64,000 bases of DNA from an uncultured Pseudomonas sp. (GCF_943846705.1 NZ_OX044366.1:1798001-1862000); one strand, 5' to 3'. Positions 25,877-35,492 are shown, counted from the first letter of the stretch. Notes: generated by a model from the sequence alone, not told the origin. A program made the numbers and translations.

Positions 25877-27750
25877 GTGATGCTGTGCGTATCCAGCTGC
25901 TCAGTCCGCGGCTGGCGAACCAAATTGCTGCCGGTGAAGTGGTCGAACGACCTGCCTCGGTAATCAAGGAACTGCTGGAAAATAGTCTGGACTCCGGTGC
26001 CAAGCGCATTGAGGTGGATGTCGAGCAAGGCGGCGTCAAGCTGCTCAAGGTGCGCGACAACGGCAGTGGTATTTCCCCGGATGACCTGCCGCTGGCGCTG
26101 GCGCGGCATGCCACCAGCAAGATTCGCGAGCTTGAGGATCTCGAGCAAGTGATGAGCCTGGGCTTTCGCGGTGAGGCGCTGGCGTCGATCAGTTCGGTGG
26201 CGCGCCTGACCCTGACCTCGCGCACTGAAGGGGCCGAGCAGGCCTGGCAGGTCGAGACCGAGGGGCGCGACATGCAGCCGCGGGTGCAGCCCGCGGCTCA
26301 CCCGGTCGGTACCTCGGTGGAAGTGCGCGACCTGTTCTTCAACACCCCGGCGCGGCGCAAGTTTCTTAAAACCGAAAAAACCGAATTTGACCACCTGCAA
26401 GAAGTGATCAAGCGCCTGGCGCTGGCGCGTTTCGATGTGGCCTTCCACTTGCGCCACAACGGTAAAACCGTGCTCGGCCTGCACGAAGCGCTGGATGAAA
26501 GTACCCGCGCGCGGCGTGTCGCGGCGGTCTGTGGGGCGGCCTTCCTCGAGCAGTCGCGGCCCATCGATATCGAGCGCAACGGCCTGCATTTGTGGGGCTG
26601 GGTCGGCTTGCCGACTTTCTCGCGCAGCCAGGCTGACCTGCAGTATTTCTATGTGAATGGACGCATGGTGCGCGATAAACTGGTAGCGCATGCGGTGCGC
26701 CAGGCTTATCGCGACGTGTTGTTCAACGGTCGTCACCCGACCTTCGTGTTGTTTTTGGAAATCGATCCGTCGGTGGTCGATGTCAACGTGCATCCGACCA
26801 AGCACGAAGTACGTTTCCGTGACGGGCGGATGGTGCACGACTTCCTCTACGGCACGCTGCATCGTGCGTTAGGTGAGGTGCGCCCCGAGGATCAGTTGGC
26901 CGCTCCGGCGGCGGTCAGTGAGGTGGTGCGCCCGAGTGGTCAGGCAGCGGGCGAGTTTGGTCCGCAGGGTGAAATCGGCTTGGCGGCCAGTTTGCTGCAG
27001 TCTGCGCCGAATGCTTCGGTCTGGCGCTCGCCGGGTGCCGGCTATCAGGGCGCACGCCCCGAAGCGGCGTTGCCGGCGGCCGAAGCCCAGGGCGCCTACC
27101 GTGAGTTTTTCGCGCCGATGTCTACTGCGCCGACTCCGGCCAGCCTGCCAGAGGCGCAGGGGGATATTCCGCCGCTGGGTTACGCCATCGCGCAGCTCAA
27201 GGGTATCTATATCCTCGCCGAGAATGTGCAGGGCTTGGTGGTGGTGGACATGCACGCGGCCCATGAGCGCATCACCTATGAGCGCCTGAAGGTGGCCATG
27301 GCCAGTGAAGGCCTGCGTGGTCAGCCGTTGCTGGTGCCGGAGTCGATTGCCGTCAGTCAGCGTGAGGCCGATTGCGCCGAAGAGCATGCCGAATGGTTCC
27401 AGCGGCTTGGTTTTGAGCTGCAACGACTAGGCCCGGAAACCCTGGCGATCCGACAGATTCCCGCGTTGCTCAAGCAGGCCGAGGCCACTCGTCTGGTGCA
27501 AGATGTGCTCGGTGATCTGCTCGAATATGGCACCACCGATCGTATTCAGGCGCATCTCAATGAACTGCTCGGGACCATGGCTTGTCACGGCGCGGTGCGG
27601 GCTAACCGACGGCTGACTCTGCCGGAAATGAACGGCTTGCTGCGCGACATGGAAAACACTGAGCGCAGTGGTCAATGCAATCATGGGCGTCCAACCTGGA
27701 CGCAAATGGGCATGGATGACCTCGACAAGCTGTTCTTGCGTGGCCGTTAA
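25873..27750 (+). CDS. mutL: DNA mismatch repair protein MutL
   Basis: MutL couples mismatch recognition to strand incision. The protein is 625 residues. The N-terminal GHKL ATPase has motifs VVERPASVIKELLENSLD, RDNGSGI and GFRGEALASI. The C-terminal domain (from about 430) carries DMHAAHERITYE, the DQHA(X)2E(X)4E nicking-endonuclease motif in its Pseudomonas DMHA form. It also has CHGAVRANRRL and CNHGRPTW. Pseudomonas lacks MutH, so MutL is the expected nuclease. Its ATG overlaps the amiB stop (ATGA), so translation is coupled. Confidence 0.97.
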   Translation: MSDAVRIQLLSPRLANQIAAGEVVERPASVIKELLENSLDSGAKRIEVDVEQGGVKLLKVRDNGSGISPDDLPLALARHATSKIRELEDLEQVMSLGFRGEALASISSVARLTLTSRTEGAEQAWQVETEGRDMQPRVQPAAHPVGTSVEVRDLFFNTPARRKFLKTEKTEFDHLQEVIKRLALARFDVAFHLRHNGKTVLGLHEALDESTRARRVAAVCGAAFLEQSRPIDIERNGLHLWGWVGLPTFSRSQADLQYFYVNGRMVRDKLVAHAVRQAYRDVLFNGRHPTFVLFLEIDPSVVDVNVHPTKHEVRFRDGRMVHDFLYGTLHRALGEVRPEDQLAAPAAVSEVVRPSGQAAGEFGPQGEIGLAASLLQSAPNASVWRSPGAGYQGARPEAALPAAEAQGAYREFFAPMSTAPTPASLPEAQGDIPPLGYAIAQLKGIYILAENVQGLVVVDMHAAHERITYERLKVAMASEGLRGQPLLVPESIAVSQREADCAEEHAEWFQRLGFELQRLGPETLAIRQIPALLKQAEATRLVQDVLGDLLEYGTTDRIQAHLNELLGTMACHGAVRANRRLTLPEMNGLLRDMENTERSGQCNHGRPTWTQMGMDDLDKLFLRGR

Positions 27751-27785
27751 GTCGCCGCGCCCAGTCATTTAGAGACTTTTTGAGT

Positions 27786-28763
27786 ATGTCCGAGCGCCTG
27801 CCTCCGGCGATTTTTCTAATGGGCCCGACTGCCGCCGGCAAGACCGATCTGGCCATTGAGCTGGCGCGGGTGCTGCCCTGCGAGTTGGTTAGCGTCGACT
27901 CTGCGCTGATTTATCGTGGTATGGACATCGGTACAGCCAAACCCGATAAAGCCACCCTGGCCGAGTTCCCCCATCGGCTAGTTGATATTCGTGATCCGGC
28001 GCAAAGCTATTCGGCGGCGGAGTTTCGCAGCGACGCCTTGGCGGCGATGGCCGAGATCACCGCGCGTGGGCGCATCCCGCTGCTGGTGGGCGGCACCATG
28101 TTGTATTTCAAGGCGTTGCTCGAAGGTTTGGCGCAGATGCCCAGCGCGGATGCGGCGTTGCGTGCTGAGTTGGAAGCGCGCGCCCACGTTGAAGGTTGGG
28201 ATGTGCTGCACGCCGAATTGCGAGCGGTCGATCCTGAATCGGCTGCGCGTATCCACCCTAATGACCCGCAGCGCTTGATTCGTGCCCTTGAGGTCTATCG
28301 TGTGAGTGGCGAAAGCATGACAGCCCATCGCTTGCGCCAGGCAGCAGAAAATACTGGCGGCGGCGCATCGGTGGGCCGGCAATTCCCCTATACTGTCGCG
28401 CAATTGGCCATCGCGCCGGCGCAAAGGCAGCTGTTGCATGAGCGAATTGCCCTGCGATTTCGCTTGATGCTGGAACAGGGGCTGGTTGCCGAGGTCGAAG
28501 GCCTGCGTCAGAGAAGTGACTTGCACGTTGGCTTGCCGTCTATACGGGCGGTGGGTTATCGGCAAGTCTGGGATTATCTGGAAGGCAAGCTTGACGCTGA
28601 GCAAATGCAGGAGCGCGGGATTATCGCCACGCGCCAATTGGCCAAGCGACAGTTCACCTGGTTGCGTGGCTGGCAGCAGGATGTGCATTGGCTCGATAGC
28701 GCTGATTGCGACAATCTGCCGCGCGCCTTGAAATACTTGGCAGCGGTCTCCATATTGACCTGA
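27786..28763 (+). CDS. miaA: tRNA dimethylallyltransferase
   Basis: MiaA adds the dimethylallyl group to A37 of tRNAs that read codons beginning with U. The 325-residue protein has the P-loop GPTAAGKTDLA at about residue 14, the conserved SVDSALIYRGMDIGTAKP, and the family motif RIHPNDPQRLIRALEVYR around residue 160. I chose the ATG at 27786. A TTG two codons upstream (27780) is also possible. It lies 35 bases after mutL and 100 bases before hfq. In other bacteria hfq promoters lie within miaA, which I could not test here. Confidence 0.96.
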   Translation: MSERLPPAIFLMGPTAAGKTDLAIELARVLPCELVSVDSALIYRGMDIGTAKPDKATLAEFPHRLVDIRDPAQSYSAAEFRSDALAAMAEITARGRIPLLVGGTMLYFKALLEGLAQMPSADAALRAELEARAHVEGWDVLHAELRAVDPESAARIHPNDPQRLIRALEVYRVSGESMTAHRLRQAAENTGGGASVGRQFPYTVAQLAIAPAQRQLLHERIALRFRLMLEQGLVAEVEGLRQRSDLHVGLPSIRAVGYRQVWDYLEGKLDAEQMQERGIIATRQLAKRQFTWLRGWQQDVHWLDSADCDNLPRALKYLAAVSILT

Positions 28764-28863
28764 GATCTTGCCGCTAGCCGTCTATCCTTGAGGTATGACG
28801 GCTTTAAGCCGTTCGTTGGTTTACTTAAATTATTGAAAATTGATCCTTAAAGGAGTGCGGCAC

Positions 28864-29124
28864 ATGTCAAAAGGGCATTCGCTACAAGACCCTTACCTGA
28901 ACACCTTGCGCAAAGAACGCGTCCCGGTGTCTATCTATTTGGTTAACGGCATTAAGCTGCAAGGCCAGATCGAGTCCTTCGACCAGTTCGTGATTCTGCT
29001 GAAAAACACTGTCAGCCAGATGGTTTACAAACACGCTATTTCTACTGTGGTGCCTAGCCGCCCGGTTCGTCTGCCGAGCGCAAGTGAAACCGAACAAGCT
29101 GAAGCTGAGCTTGGCAACGCCTGA
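28864..29124 (+). CDS. hfq: RNA chaperone Hfq
   Basis: Hfq pairs small RNAs with mRNAs. In Pseudomonas it also acts with Crc in carbon catabolite repression. The 86-residue protein has the Sm core: proximal-face residues Gln8 and Lys56-His57 (YKHA at 55-58), distal-face Tyr25 and Lys31, and a short C-terminal tail ending EAELGNA, typical of Pseudomonas rather than the long enteric tail. The ATG at 28864 follows AAAGGAGTGCGGCAC. A leftward extension to 28840 has no support. A 15-base gap with AGGAGG joins it to hflX. Confidence 0.98.
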   Translation: MSKGHSLQDPYLNTLRKERVPVSIYLVNGIKLQGQIESFDQFVILLKNTVSQMVYKHAISTVVPSRPVRLPSASETEQAEAELGNA

Positions 29125-29138
29125 TTTAGGAGGCTGTA

Positions 29139-30440
29139 TTGTTCTTCGAGCGTCATGAAGGTGGGGATCGGGCTATCCTGGTGCATCTGGACGGCCAAAA
29201 CTCCGAGGCGCGTGAAGACCCGCAGGAGTTTCAGGAGCTGGCGCTTTCTGCCGGCGCTGATGCTGTCGCGTTTTTCAGCATTCCGAGTAATCGGCTAACG
29301 GCCAAGTACCTGATCGGCAGTGGCAAGGTTCAAGAGTTGCGTGATCAGGTCAAGGCCTGTGAAGCGGATCTGGTTATCTTCAACCATGTGCTGACGCCCA
29401 GCCAGGAGCGCAACCTTGAGCGTGCGTTCGAGTGTCGGGTGTTGGACCGTACCGGTCTGATTCTCGATATTTTCGCCCAGCGCGCGCGTACCCATGAAGG
29501 CAAGCTGCAGGTCGAACTGGCACAGCTTGATCACATGAGTACGCGGCTGGTGCGCGGCTGGACCCACCTTGAGCGGCAAAAAGGTGGTATCGGCCTGCGC
29601 GGCCCGGGTGAAACGCAGCTTGAAACCGACCGCCGCTTGTTGCGCGTGCGGATTCGTCAGATCAAGCAAAAGCTTGAAAAAGTGCGCAGTCAGCGCGATC
29701 AGGCGCGGCGCGGGCGTCAGCGTGCGGATATCCCGTCTGTGTCATTGGTGGGCTATACCAACGCGGGTAAGTCGACGCTGTTCAATGCGTTGACCTCCTC
29801 GGACGTTTACGCGGCCGATCAGTTATTCGCTACCCTCGACCCGACCTTGCGTCGCCTCGATCTCGATGATCTGGGGCCGATTGTGCTCGCCGATACCGTG
29901 GGCTTTATCCGCCATTTGCCACACAAGCTGGTTGAGGCGTTTCGCGCGACGCTTGAAGAGTCGAGTAACTCAGATTTGCTGCTGCATGTGATTGACTCCC
30001 ACGAGCCAGAGCGTGATCAGCAGATTGAGCAGGTGCTGGCGGTGCTGGGTGAGATCGGCGCGCAGGATCTGCCAATGCTTGAGGTCTACAACAAGCTCGA
30101 CTTGCTTGAGGGCGTGGAGCCGCAGATTCAGCGCGATGCCGATGGTAAGCCGCAGCGGGTTTGGTTGTCGGCGCGTGACGGGCGTGGTTTGCCCTTGTTG
30201 CGACAGGCCGTCGCTGAACTGTTGGGTGATGACCTGTTTGTCGGTACATTGCAGATGCCGCAACAGCTTGCTCGTCTGCGTGCGCAGTTTTTTGCCTTGG
30301 GCGTGGTGCAGAGTGAGTCGTATAACGAGGATGGCAGTAGTCTGCTGGTGGTGCGTTTACCGCGTATCGAGTTGAACCGGCTGGTTAGTCGCGCTGGGCT
30401 TGAGCCACAAGAATTTATCGAGCAACACACTTTGCAATAA
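29139..30440 (+). CDS. hflX: Ribosome-associated GTPase HflX
   Basis: HflX splits stalled ribosomes, mainly under heat stress. The 433-residue protein has the HflX N-terminal domain (FFERHEGGDRAILVHL onward) and a coiled linker with the conserved GGIGLRGPGETQLE near 150. The GTPase domain has G1 GYTNAGKSTLFN, G3 DTVGFIRHLP and G4 NKLD. It starts at TTG, which is chosen because a perfect AGGAGG (29129-29134) lies five bases before it and no ATG fits. It follows hfq directly. A 96-base gap separates it from hflK. Confidence 0.95.
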   Translation: MFFERHEGGDRAILVHLDGQNSEAREDPQEFQELALSAGADAVAFFSIPSNRLTAKYLIGSGKVQELRDQVKACEADLVIFNHVLTPSQERNLERAFECRVLDRTGLILDIFAQRARTHEGKLQVELAQLDHMSTRLVRGWTHLERQKGGIGLRGPGETQLETDRRLLRVRIRQIKQKLEKVRSQRDQARRGRQRADIPSVSLVGYTNAGKSTLFNALTSSDVYAADQLFATLDPTLRRLDLDDLGPIVLADTVGFIRHLPHKLVEAFRATLEESSNSDLLLHVIDSHEPERDQQIEQVLAVLGEIGAQDLPMLEVYNKLDLLEGVEPQIQRDADGKPQRVWLSARDGRGLPLLRQAVAELLGDDLFVGTLQMPQQLARLRAQFFALGVVQSESYNEDGSSLLVVRLPRIELNRLVSRAGLEPQEFIEQHTLQ

Positions 30441-30536
30441 AGCCTGCACCAGCGACTTTGCCGCTGGATGCATGCATTCTGTAGCATTGGCTGACGCGCC
30501 GCGGGTGCGTCTTTGCTTTATCAGATGGAGAGCGCT

Positions 30537-31691
30537 ATGGCTTGGAATGAGCCGGGTGGCAACTCGAATAATCAGGACCCATGGGGTGGCCGTAAGAACG
30601 GTGATCGCAAGGGGCCGCCGGATATCGATGAGGCCTTCCGCAAGCTACAAGAGAGCCTGAATGGGCTGTTTGGTGGCGGCAAAAAACGAGGCAGCGACGC
30701 TGGCTCAGGCAGTGGCGGCGGTTTCGGCTTGCTGTTCGTAGGCTTGGGGCTGCTCGCTGCGGTCTGGCTGTACAGCGCGATCTATGTCGTCGATGAGCAG
30801 GAGCAGGCTGTGGTGCTGCGCTTCGGCAAGTACTACGAAACAGTTGGGCCGGGCCTGAATATCTATTTCCCGCCGATTGATCGCAAGTTTCAGGAAAACG
30901 TCACCCGCGAGCGTGCTTACAGCAAGCAGGGGCAGATGTTGACCGAGGACGAGAACATCATCGAAGTGCCGCTGACGGTGCAGTACAAAATCAGCAATTT
31001 GCAGGATTTCGTGCTTAACGTTGATCAGCCGGAAATCAGTCTGCAGCACGCCACTGACAGTGCCGTGCGCCACGTCGTGGGCTCCACCGAGATGGATCAG
31101 GTGCTGACCGAAGGTCGTGAGTTGATGGCCAGTGAGGTCAAGGAGCGCTTGCAGCGTTTCCTCGACAACTACCGCACCGGTATTGCGGTCACTCAGGTCA
31201 ACTTGCAGAGCGCGGCCGCGCCGCGTGAAGTGCAGGAAGCGTTTGATGACGTAATCCGTGCCCGTGAAGACGAGCAGCGCGAGAAGAACCAGGCAGAAAC
31301 CTATGCCAATGGCGTAGTGCCAGAGGCGCGCGGTCAGGCCCAGCGTCTGATTGAAGATGCCAGTGGTTACCGTGATGAAGTGGTCTCGCGCGCACAGGGT
31401 GAGGCGGATCGTTTCACCGCGCTGGTGGCGGAGTATCGCAAGGCACCAGAGGTGACGCGTGAACGTCTGTATCTGGACACCATGCAAGAGCTGATGAGCA
31501 ACACCAGCAAAGTGCTGGTAACGGGCGACAAGGGGCAGAACAACCTGCTTTACCTGCCGCTGGACAAGATGGTCGATGGTCGTGGTTCGTCTGCGCCTAG
31601 CTCAATCTCCGGGGCTGCGAGTAGTGCGGATACTGGGGCGCGCGTAGTTGATCCGCGTCAGGTTGAGCTGCGTACAAGGGAGAGTCGCTGA
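30537..31691 (+). CDS. hflK: FtsH protease modulator HflK
   Basis: HflK is the larger half of the inner-membrane HflK-HflC ring that encloses the FtsH protease. The protein is 384 residues. A cytoplasmic Gly-rich head (GGGKKRGSDAGSGSGGG) precedes one membrane helix (LLFVGLGLLAAVWLYSAIYV), then the SPFH/band-7 domain (EQEQAVVLRFGKY) and a long helical stretch around 230-320. I chose the ATG at 30537, which gives MAWNEPGG and is preceded by GGAG. It overlaps hflC by one base (TGATG), so the two partners are co-translated. Confidence 0.96.
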   Translation: MAWNEPGGNSNNQDPWGGRKNGDRKGPPDIDEAFRKLQESLNGLFGGGKKRGSDAGSGSGGGFGLLFVGLGLLAAVWLYSAIYVVDEQEQAVVLRFGKYYETVGPGLNIYFPPIDRKFQENVTRERAYSKQGQMLTEDENIIEVPLTVQYKISNLQDFVLNVDQPEISLQHATDSAVRHVVGSTEMDQVLTEGRELMASEVKERLQRFLDNYRTGIAVTQVNLQSAAAPREVQEAFDDVIRAREDEQREKNQAETYANGVVPEARGQAQRLIEDASGYRDEVVSRAQGEADRFTALVAEYRKAPEVTRERLYLDTMQELMSNTSKVLVTGDKGQNNLLYLPLDKMVDGRGSSAPSSISGAASSADTGARVVDPRQVELRTRESR

Positions 31692-32560
31692 TGAGCAATA
31701 AATCACTGATCGCCCTTATTGTTGGCGTTGTGCTGGCGATCGTCGCCTGGAATAGCTTCTATATCGTCGCGCAGACTGAGCGGGCGGTGCTGTTGCAGTT
31801 CGGTCGTATCGTGCAGCCAGATGTGCAGCCGGGGCTGCATGTGAAGATTCCATACGTCAATCAGGTGCGTAAGTTTGACGCGCGCCTGCTGACACTGGAC
31901 TCCACCAGCTCGCGCTTCCTCACGCTGGAAAAGAAGGCGTTGATGGTCGACGCTTTCGCCAAGTGGCGCGTGCTGGATGCTGAGCGTTACTACACGGCTA
32001 CATCTGGTATTAAGCAGATTGCCGACGAGCGTCTGGCACGTCGCCTTGAGGCTTCGCTGCGTGACCAGTTCGGTAAGCGCACCTTGCACGAGTCGGTGTC
32101 GGGTGAGCGTGATGCCTTGATGGCTGACGTGACGGCCTCCTTGAATCGGGCTGCGCAGAAAGAGCTGGGTATCGAAGTGGTGGATGTGCGCGTCAAGGCC
32201 ATCGACCTGCCGAAGGAAGTCAACCGCAGCGTATTCGACCGTATGGGTTCTGAGCGTGAGCGTGAGGCGCGTGAGCATCGTGCCAAAGGTCGCGAGCTTG
32301 CCGAGGGTATCCGCGCTGATGCCGATCGTCAGCGTCGCGTGTTGCTGGCTGACGCCTACCGTCAGGCTGAAGAGTTGCGCGGTGAGGGTGATGCCCAGGC
32401 TGCTGCGATTTATTCCAAGGCCTATGGCATGGATCAGGAGTTTTACTCGTTCTATCGCAGCCTGAGAGCGTATCGCGAGAGTTTCGCCGATAAGCGTGAT
32501 GTGCTGGTGCTGGATCCGAGTAGCGACTTCTTCCGTTACCTCGAGAAGTCCAAGCCTTAA
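31691..32560 (+). CDS. hflC: FtsH protease modulator HflC
   Basis: HflC is the partner of HflK. The protein is 289 residues with one N-terminal membrane helix (LIALIVGVVLAIVAWNSFYIV) and an SPFH domain (TERAVLLQFGRIVQPDVQPG). The charged helix SEREREAREHRAKGREL is the coiled region that packs in the ring. Its ATG shares a base with the hflK stop. A terminator lies 62 bases downstream, just ahead of the DUF2065 gene. Confidence 0.96.
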   Translation: MSNKSLIALIVGVVLAIVAWNSFYIVAQTERAVLLQFGRIVQPDVQPGLHVKIPYVNQVRKFDARLLTLDSTSSRFLTLEKKALMVDAFAKWRVLDAERYYTATSGIKQIADERLARRLEASLRDQFGKRTLHESVSGERDALMADVTASLNRAAQKELGIEVVDVRVKAIDLPKEVNRSVFDRMGSEREREAREHRAKGRELAEGIRADADRQRRVLLADAYRQAEELRGEGDAQAAAIYSKAYGMDQEFYSFYRSLRAYRESFADKRDVLVLDPSSDFFRYLEKSKP

Positions 32561-32621
32561 GTCATCGCCCCGGCGGGCAGCCGTCGGGGTGATCCTTATG
32601 GAAAACGTGGTATGATGCGGC

Positions 32622-32645
32622 AGCCGGGGAAATCCCGGCTTTTTT
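32622..32645 (+). terminator. Terminator after hflC
   Basis: A seven-base stem AGCCGGG/CCCGGCT with a five-base loop is followed by T5. It ends only 15 bases before the ATG of the DUF2065 gene. Confidence 0.82.
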
Positions 32646-32660
32646 GCGTCTGTGGGAAGC

Positions 32661-32846
32661 ATGTGGCAGGGCTTGGCCATCGCATTATGTCTTGTGCTGG
32701 TGCTCGAGGGCGTCCTGCTCTTCCTATGTCTGCGCCGTTGGCGTGACGCGCTTTTACAACCGACACAGTTGTTTGACCGACGGCTGGGTCTGATCGGGTT
32801 GGCCAGCATGCTGCTGGGAGCAACCGTCCTTTACTGGCTTCACTGA
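32661..32846 (+). CDS. DUF2065 small membrane protein
   Basis: This is a 61-residue protein with two membrane helices (MWQGLAIALCLVLVLEGVLLF and LIGLASMLLGATVLYWLH) joined by an Arg-rich loop. It matches the DUF2065 family commonly found right after hflC in gamma- and betaproteobacteria. Function is unknown. A role with the HflKC complex is suggested only by position. The ATG at 32661 is preferred over a GTG three codons upstream. The hflC terminator ends 15 bases before it, which leaves no room for a promoter of its own after the hairpin. It lies 37 bases before hisZ. Confidence 0.85.
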   Translation: MWQGLAIALCLVLVLEGVLLFLCLRRWRDALLQPTQLFDRRLGLIGLASMLLGATVLYWLH

Positions 32847-32883
32847 ACGCTTGTGCTGCCCGATCCAAGAGGGGAATGGCGAA

Positions 32884-34071
32884 ATGGCAACGGTAGACCG
32901 CTGGCTGCTACCAGATGGCATCGAAGAAGTACTGCCGCCGTACGCGGGGCGTATTGAAGTGGCGCGCCGTCAGGTGCTGGACCTGTTCCAGCGCTGGGGC
33001 TATGAATTCGTGGTAACGCCGCACATCGAATATCTTGAGTCGCTGCTGACTGGCGCGGGTCAGGATCTGGATCTGCGTACCTTTAAAGTGACCGACCCGC
33101 TGTCCGGTCGGCAGATGGGCTTTCGGGCAGATATCACACCGCAAGTGGCGCGCATTGATGCGCATACCTTGCGCCGGGAAGGGCCTAGCCGTCTGTGTTA
33201 TGCCGGCAGCGTGGTACACGCTCAGCCGCGTGCGCTGACCACTTCGCGTAGCCCGATTCAGTTGGGCGCGGAGTTGTATGGCGACGCCAGCCCGGCCAGT
33301 GATGTGGAGGTGATCAGCCTGCTGGTCAATACCCTTGAGCTGGCGGCGGTGCCGGATGTGCACATGGACCTTGGTCATGTGGGCATCTACCGTGGCTTGG
33401 CCCGCGCCGCCGCGCTGTCTGGGGCGGTCGAGCAGCAGTTGTTCGATGCGCTGCAGCGTAAGGCAATGGATGAGGTCGCCGAGCTGACCGAAGCGCTGCC
33501 GGGTGACCTGCGTAAGATGCTGCGTGCGCTCAGCGAATTGTGTGGTGGGCGTGAGGTGCTGGATCTGGCCCAGGCTTGTCTGGTCGATGCACCGGACGAT
33601 GTGCATGCGGCGCTGGATGATCTGATGGCGATAGCCGATGCATTGAGCCTGCGCTACCCCGAGCTGCCGCTGTACTTTGATCTCGGCGAGCTGCGCGGCT
33701 ATCACTACCACACGGGTGTGGTGTTCGCCGCGTTTGTCCCGGGTGTTGGTTATGCGATTGCCCAGGGTGGTCGTTACGACGATATCGGTGCTGACTTTGG
33801 TCGCGCACGTCCGGCGACAGGCTTCTCCACCGACCTGAAAACCCTGGTCAGCCTGGGGCAGATGCAGTTGGGGGAGGTGCCGGCCGGTGTCTGGGCACCA
33901 GATAACCATGATGTGTTTTTGTGGCAGGCGATTCAGCGCTTGCGTCTCGATGGGTTGCGTGTGGTTCAGGCGTTGCCTGGGCAGTCCACGGCTGACGCTG
34001 AGGCTGCAGGTTGTGATCGCCAGCTGTTGTTGCGTGATGGGCGTTGGCAGTTGGCTACGCTGACCATCTGA
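32884..34071 (+). CDS. hisZ: ATP phosphoribosyltransferase regulatory subunit
   Basis: HisZ is a histidyl-tRNA-synthetase-like protein that activates the short form of HisG at the first step of histidine synthesis. The protein is 395 residues. It retains class II motifs (DLRTFKVTD and FRADITPQVARIDA) but lacks the anticodon-binding domain of a true synthetase. I chose the ATG at 32884 (MATVDRWLLPDGIEEV), preceded by GAGGGGAATGGCG. hisG is not in the window. In Pseudomonas it is elsewhere, so HisZ is unlinked from its partner. purA follows at 64 bases. Confidence 0.96.
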   Translation: MATVDRWLLPDGIEEVLPPYAGRIEVARRQVLDLFQRWGYEFVVTPHIEYLESLLTGAGQDLDLRTFKVTDPLSGRQMGFRADITPQVARIDAHTLRREGPSRLCYAGSVVHAQPRALTTSRSPIQLGAELYGDASPASDVEVISLLVNTLELAAVPDVHMDLGHVGIYRGLARAAALSGAVEQQLFDALQRKAMDEVAELTEALPGDLRKMLRALSELCGGREVLDLAQACLVDAPDDVHAALDDLMAIADALSLRYPELPLYFDLGELRGYHYHTGVVFAAFVPGVGYAIAQGGRYDDIGADFGRARPATGFSTDLKTLVSLGQMQLGEVPAGVWAPDNHDVFLWQAIQRLRLDGLRVVQALPGQSTADAEAAGCDRQLLLRDGRWQLATLTI

Positions 34072-34135
34072 TTAGTCGTGCGAAAAGATTCCGTCGGCTG
34101 TGGCCGGCATCAAGTTTGCGAAGAGGGTTAGTGTT

Positions 34136-35431
34136 ATGGGTAAGAATGTCGTAGTCCTGGGCACCCAGTGGGGCGATGAGGGCAAAGGCAAGATCGTCGA
34201 CCTGCTGACCGAACAGGCTGCAGCTGTTGTGCGTTATCAGGGTGGTCACAACGCGGGCCACACTCTGGTGATCGACGGCGAGAAGACCGTTCTGCACCTG
34301 ATTCCCTCCGGCATCCTGCGCGAAAACGTGCAGTGCCTGATTGGCAACGGCGTGGTGGTTGCACCCGATGCGTTGATGCGTGAAATTCTCAAGCTGGAAG
34401 AGAAGGGCGTGCCGGTGCGTGAGCGTTTGCGCATCAGCCCGTCCTGCCCGCTGATCCTGCAGTATCACGTGGCCCTGGATCAGGCGCGTGAGAAGGCGCG
34501 TGGCGATGACAAGATTGGCACCACCGGTCGTGGCATTGGCCCGGCCTATGAAGATAAGGTGGCGCGTCGTGGCCTGCGTATTGGCGACCTGTTCAATCCT
34601 GAGCGTTTCGCCACCAAGCTGGCCGAGTTGCTGGATTACCACAACTTCGTGCTGGTTAATTACTACAAAGAACCGGCCATCGACTTCCAGAAGACGCTCG
34701 ACGAGTGCATGGAATACGCCGAGCTGCTCAAGCCGATGATGACTGACGTGACCGCGGTGCTGCATGACATGCGTCGCGAGAGCAAGGACATCATGTTCGA
34801 GGGCGCCCAGGGCTCGCTGTTGGACATCGATCACGGCACCTACCCCTACGTCACCAGCTCCAACACCACGGCTGGCGGCATCGCCACCGGTTCCGGTTTT
34901 GGTCCGATGTACCTGGATTACATCCTCGGTATCACCAAGGCTTACACCACGCGCGTGGGTTCGGGTCCGTTCCCGACTGAGTTGTTTGATGAGACCGGCG
35001 CCTTCCTCGCCAAGCGCGGCCATGAGTTTGGTTCCACCACGGGTCGCGCGCGTCGTTGCGGCTGGTTTGACGCGGTGATCCTGCGTCGCGCCATCGAAAT
35101 CAACAGCATCTCCGGCCTGTGTCTGACCAAGCTTGACGTGCTCGACGGCCTGGAAACCATTCGTATCTGCGTCGGTTACAAGGACCAGAATGGCGATGTG
35201 CTGGTTGATGCGCCAACTGATGCTGACAGCTACCTGGGTCTGCAGCCGGTGTACGAAGAAATGCCGGGCTGGAGTGAGTCGACCTTGGGTGCCAAAACCC
35301 TGGAGGAGTTGCCGGCGGCTGCGCGTGCGTATATCAAGCGTGTGGAAGAGTTGGTCGGTGCGCCGGTTGATATCGTCTCCACCGGCCCGGATCGCAACGA
35401 GACTATTGTGTTGCGTCATCCGTTTGCCTGA
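34136..35431 (+). CDS. purA: Adenylosuccinate synthetase
   Basis: PurA joins IMP and aspartate with GTP in AMP synthesis. The protein is 431 residues with the GTP loop GTQWGDEGKGKIVDLL at the N-terminus and the catalytic His in the NAGHTLVIDG motif. Further conserved segments are GTTGRGIGPAYEDK and FGSTTGRARRCGW. I chose the ATG at 34136 (MGKNVVVLG). It is preceded by AAGAGGGTTAGTGTT. A hairpin with a weak T tail follows the stop. It lies 64 bases after hisZ. Confidence 0.98.
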   Translation: MGKNVVVLGTQWGDEGKGKIVDLLTEQAAAVVRYQGGHNAGHTLVIDGEKTVLHLIPSGILRENVQCLIGNGVVVAPDALMREILKLEEKGVPVRERLRISPSCPLILQYHVALDQAREKARGDDKIGTTGRGIGPAYEDKVARRGLRIGDLFNPERFATKLAELLDYHNFVLVNYYKEPAIDFQKTLDECMEYAELLKPMMTDVTAVLHDMRRESKDIMFEGAQGSLLDIDHGTYPYVTSSNTTAGGIATGSGFGPMYLDYILGITKAYTTRVGSGPFPTELFDETGAFLAKRGHEFGSTTGRARRCGWFDAVILRRAIEINSISGLCLTKLDVLDGLETIRICVGYKDQNGDVLVDAPTDADSYLGLQPVYEEMPGWSESTLGAKTLEELPAAARAYIKRVEELVGAPVDIVSTGPDRNETIVLRHPFA

Positions 35432-35447
35432 TAGTCGCAGGCAGTGC

Positions 35448-35483
35448 ACAAAGGGTCGCCAATTGGCGGCCCTTTGTCGTTTC
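35448..35483 (+). terminator. Probable terminator of purA
   Basis: A 13-base stem ACAAAGGGTCGCC/GGCGGCCCTTTGT with an AATT loop lies 16 bases after the purA stop. The T tail is broken (CGTTTC), so efficiency is uncertain. Confidence 0.6.
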
Positions 35484-35492
35484 TGGCGTGGA

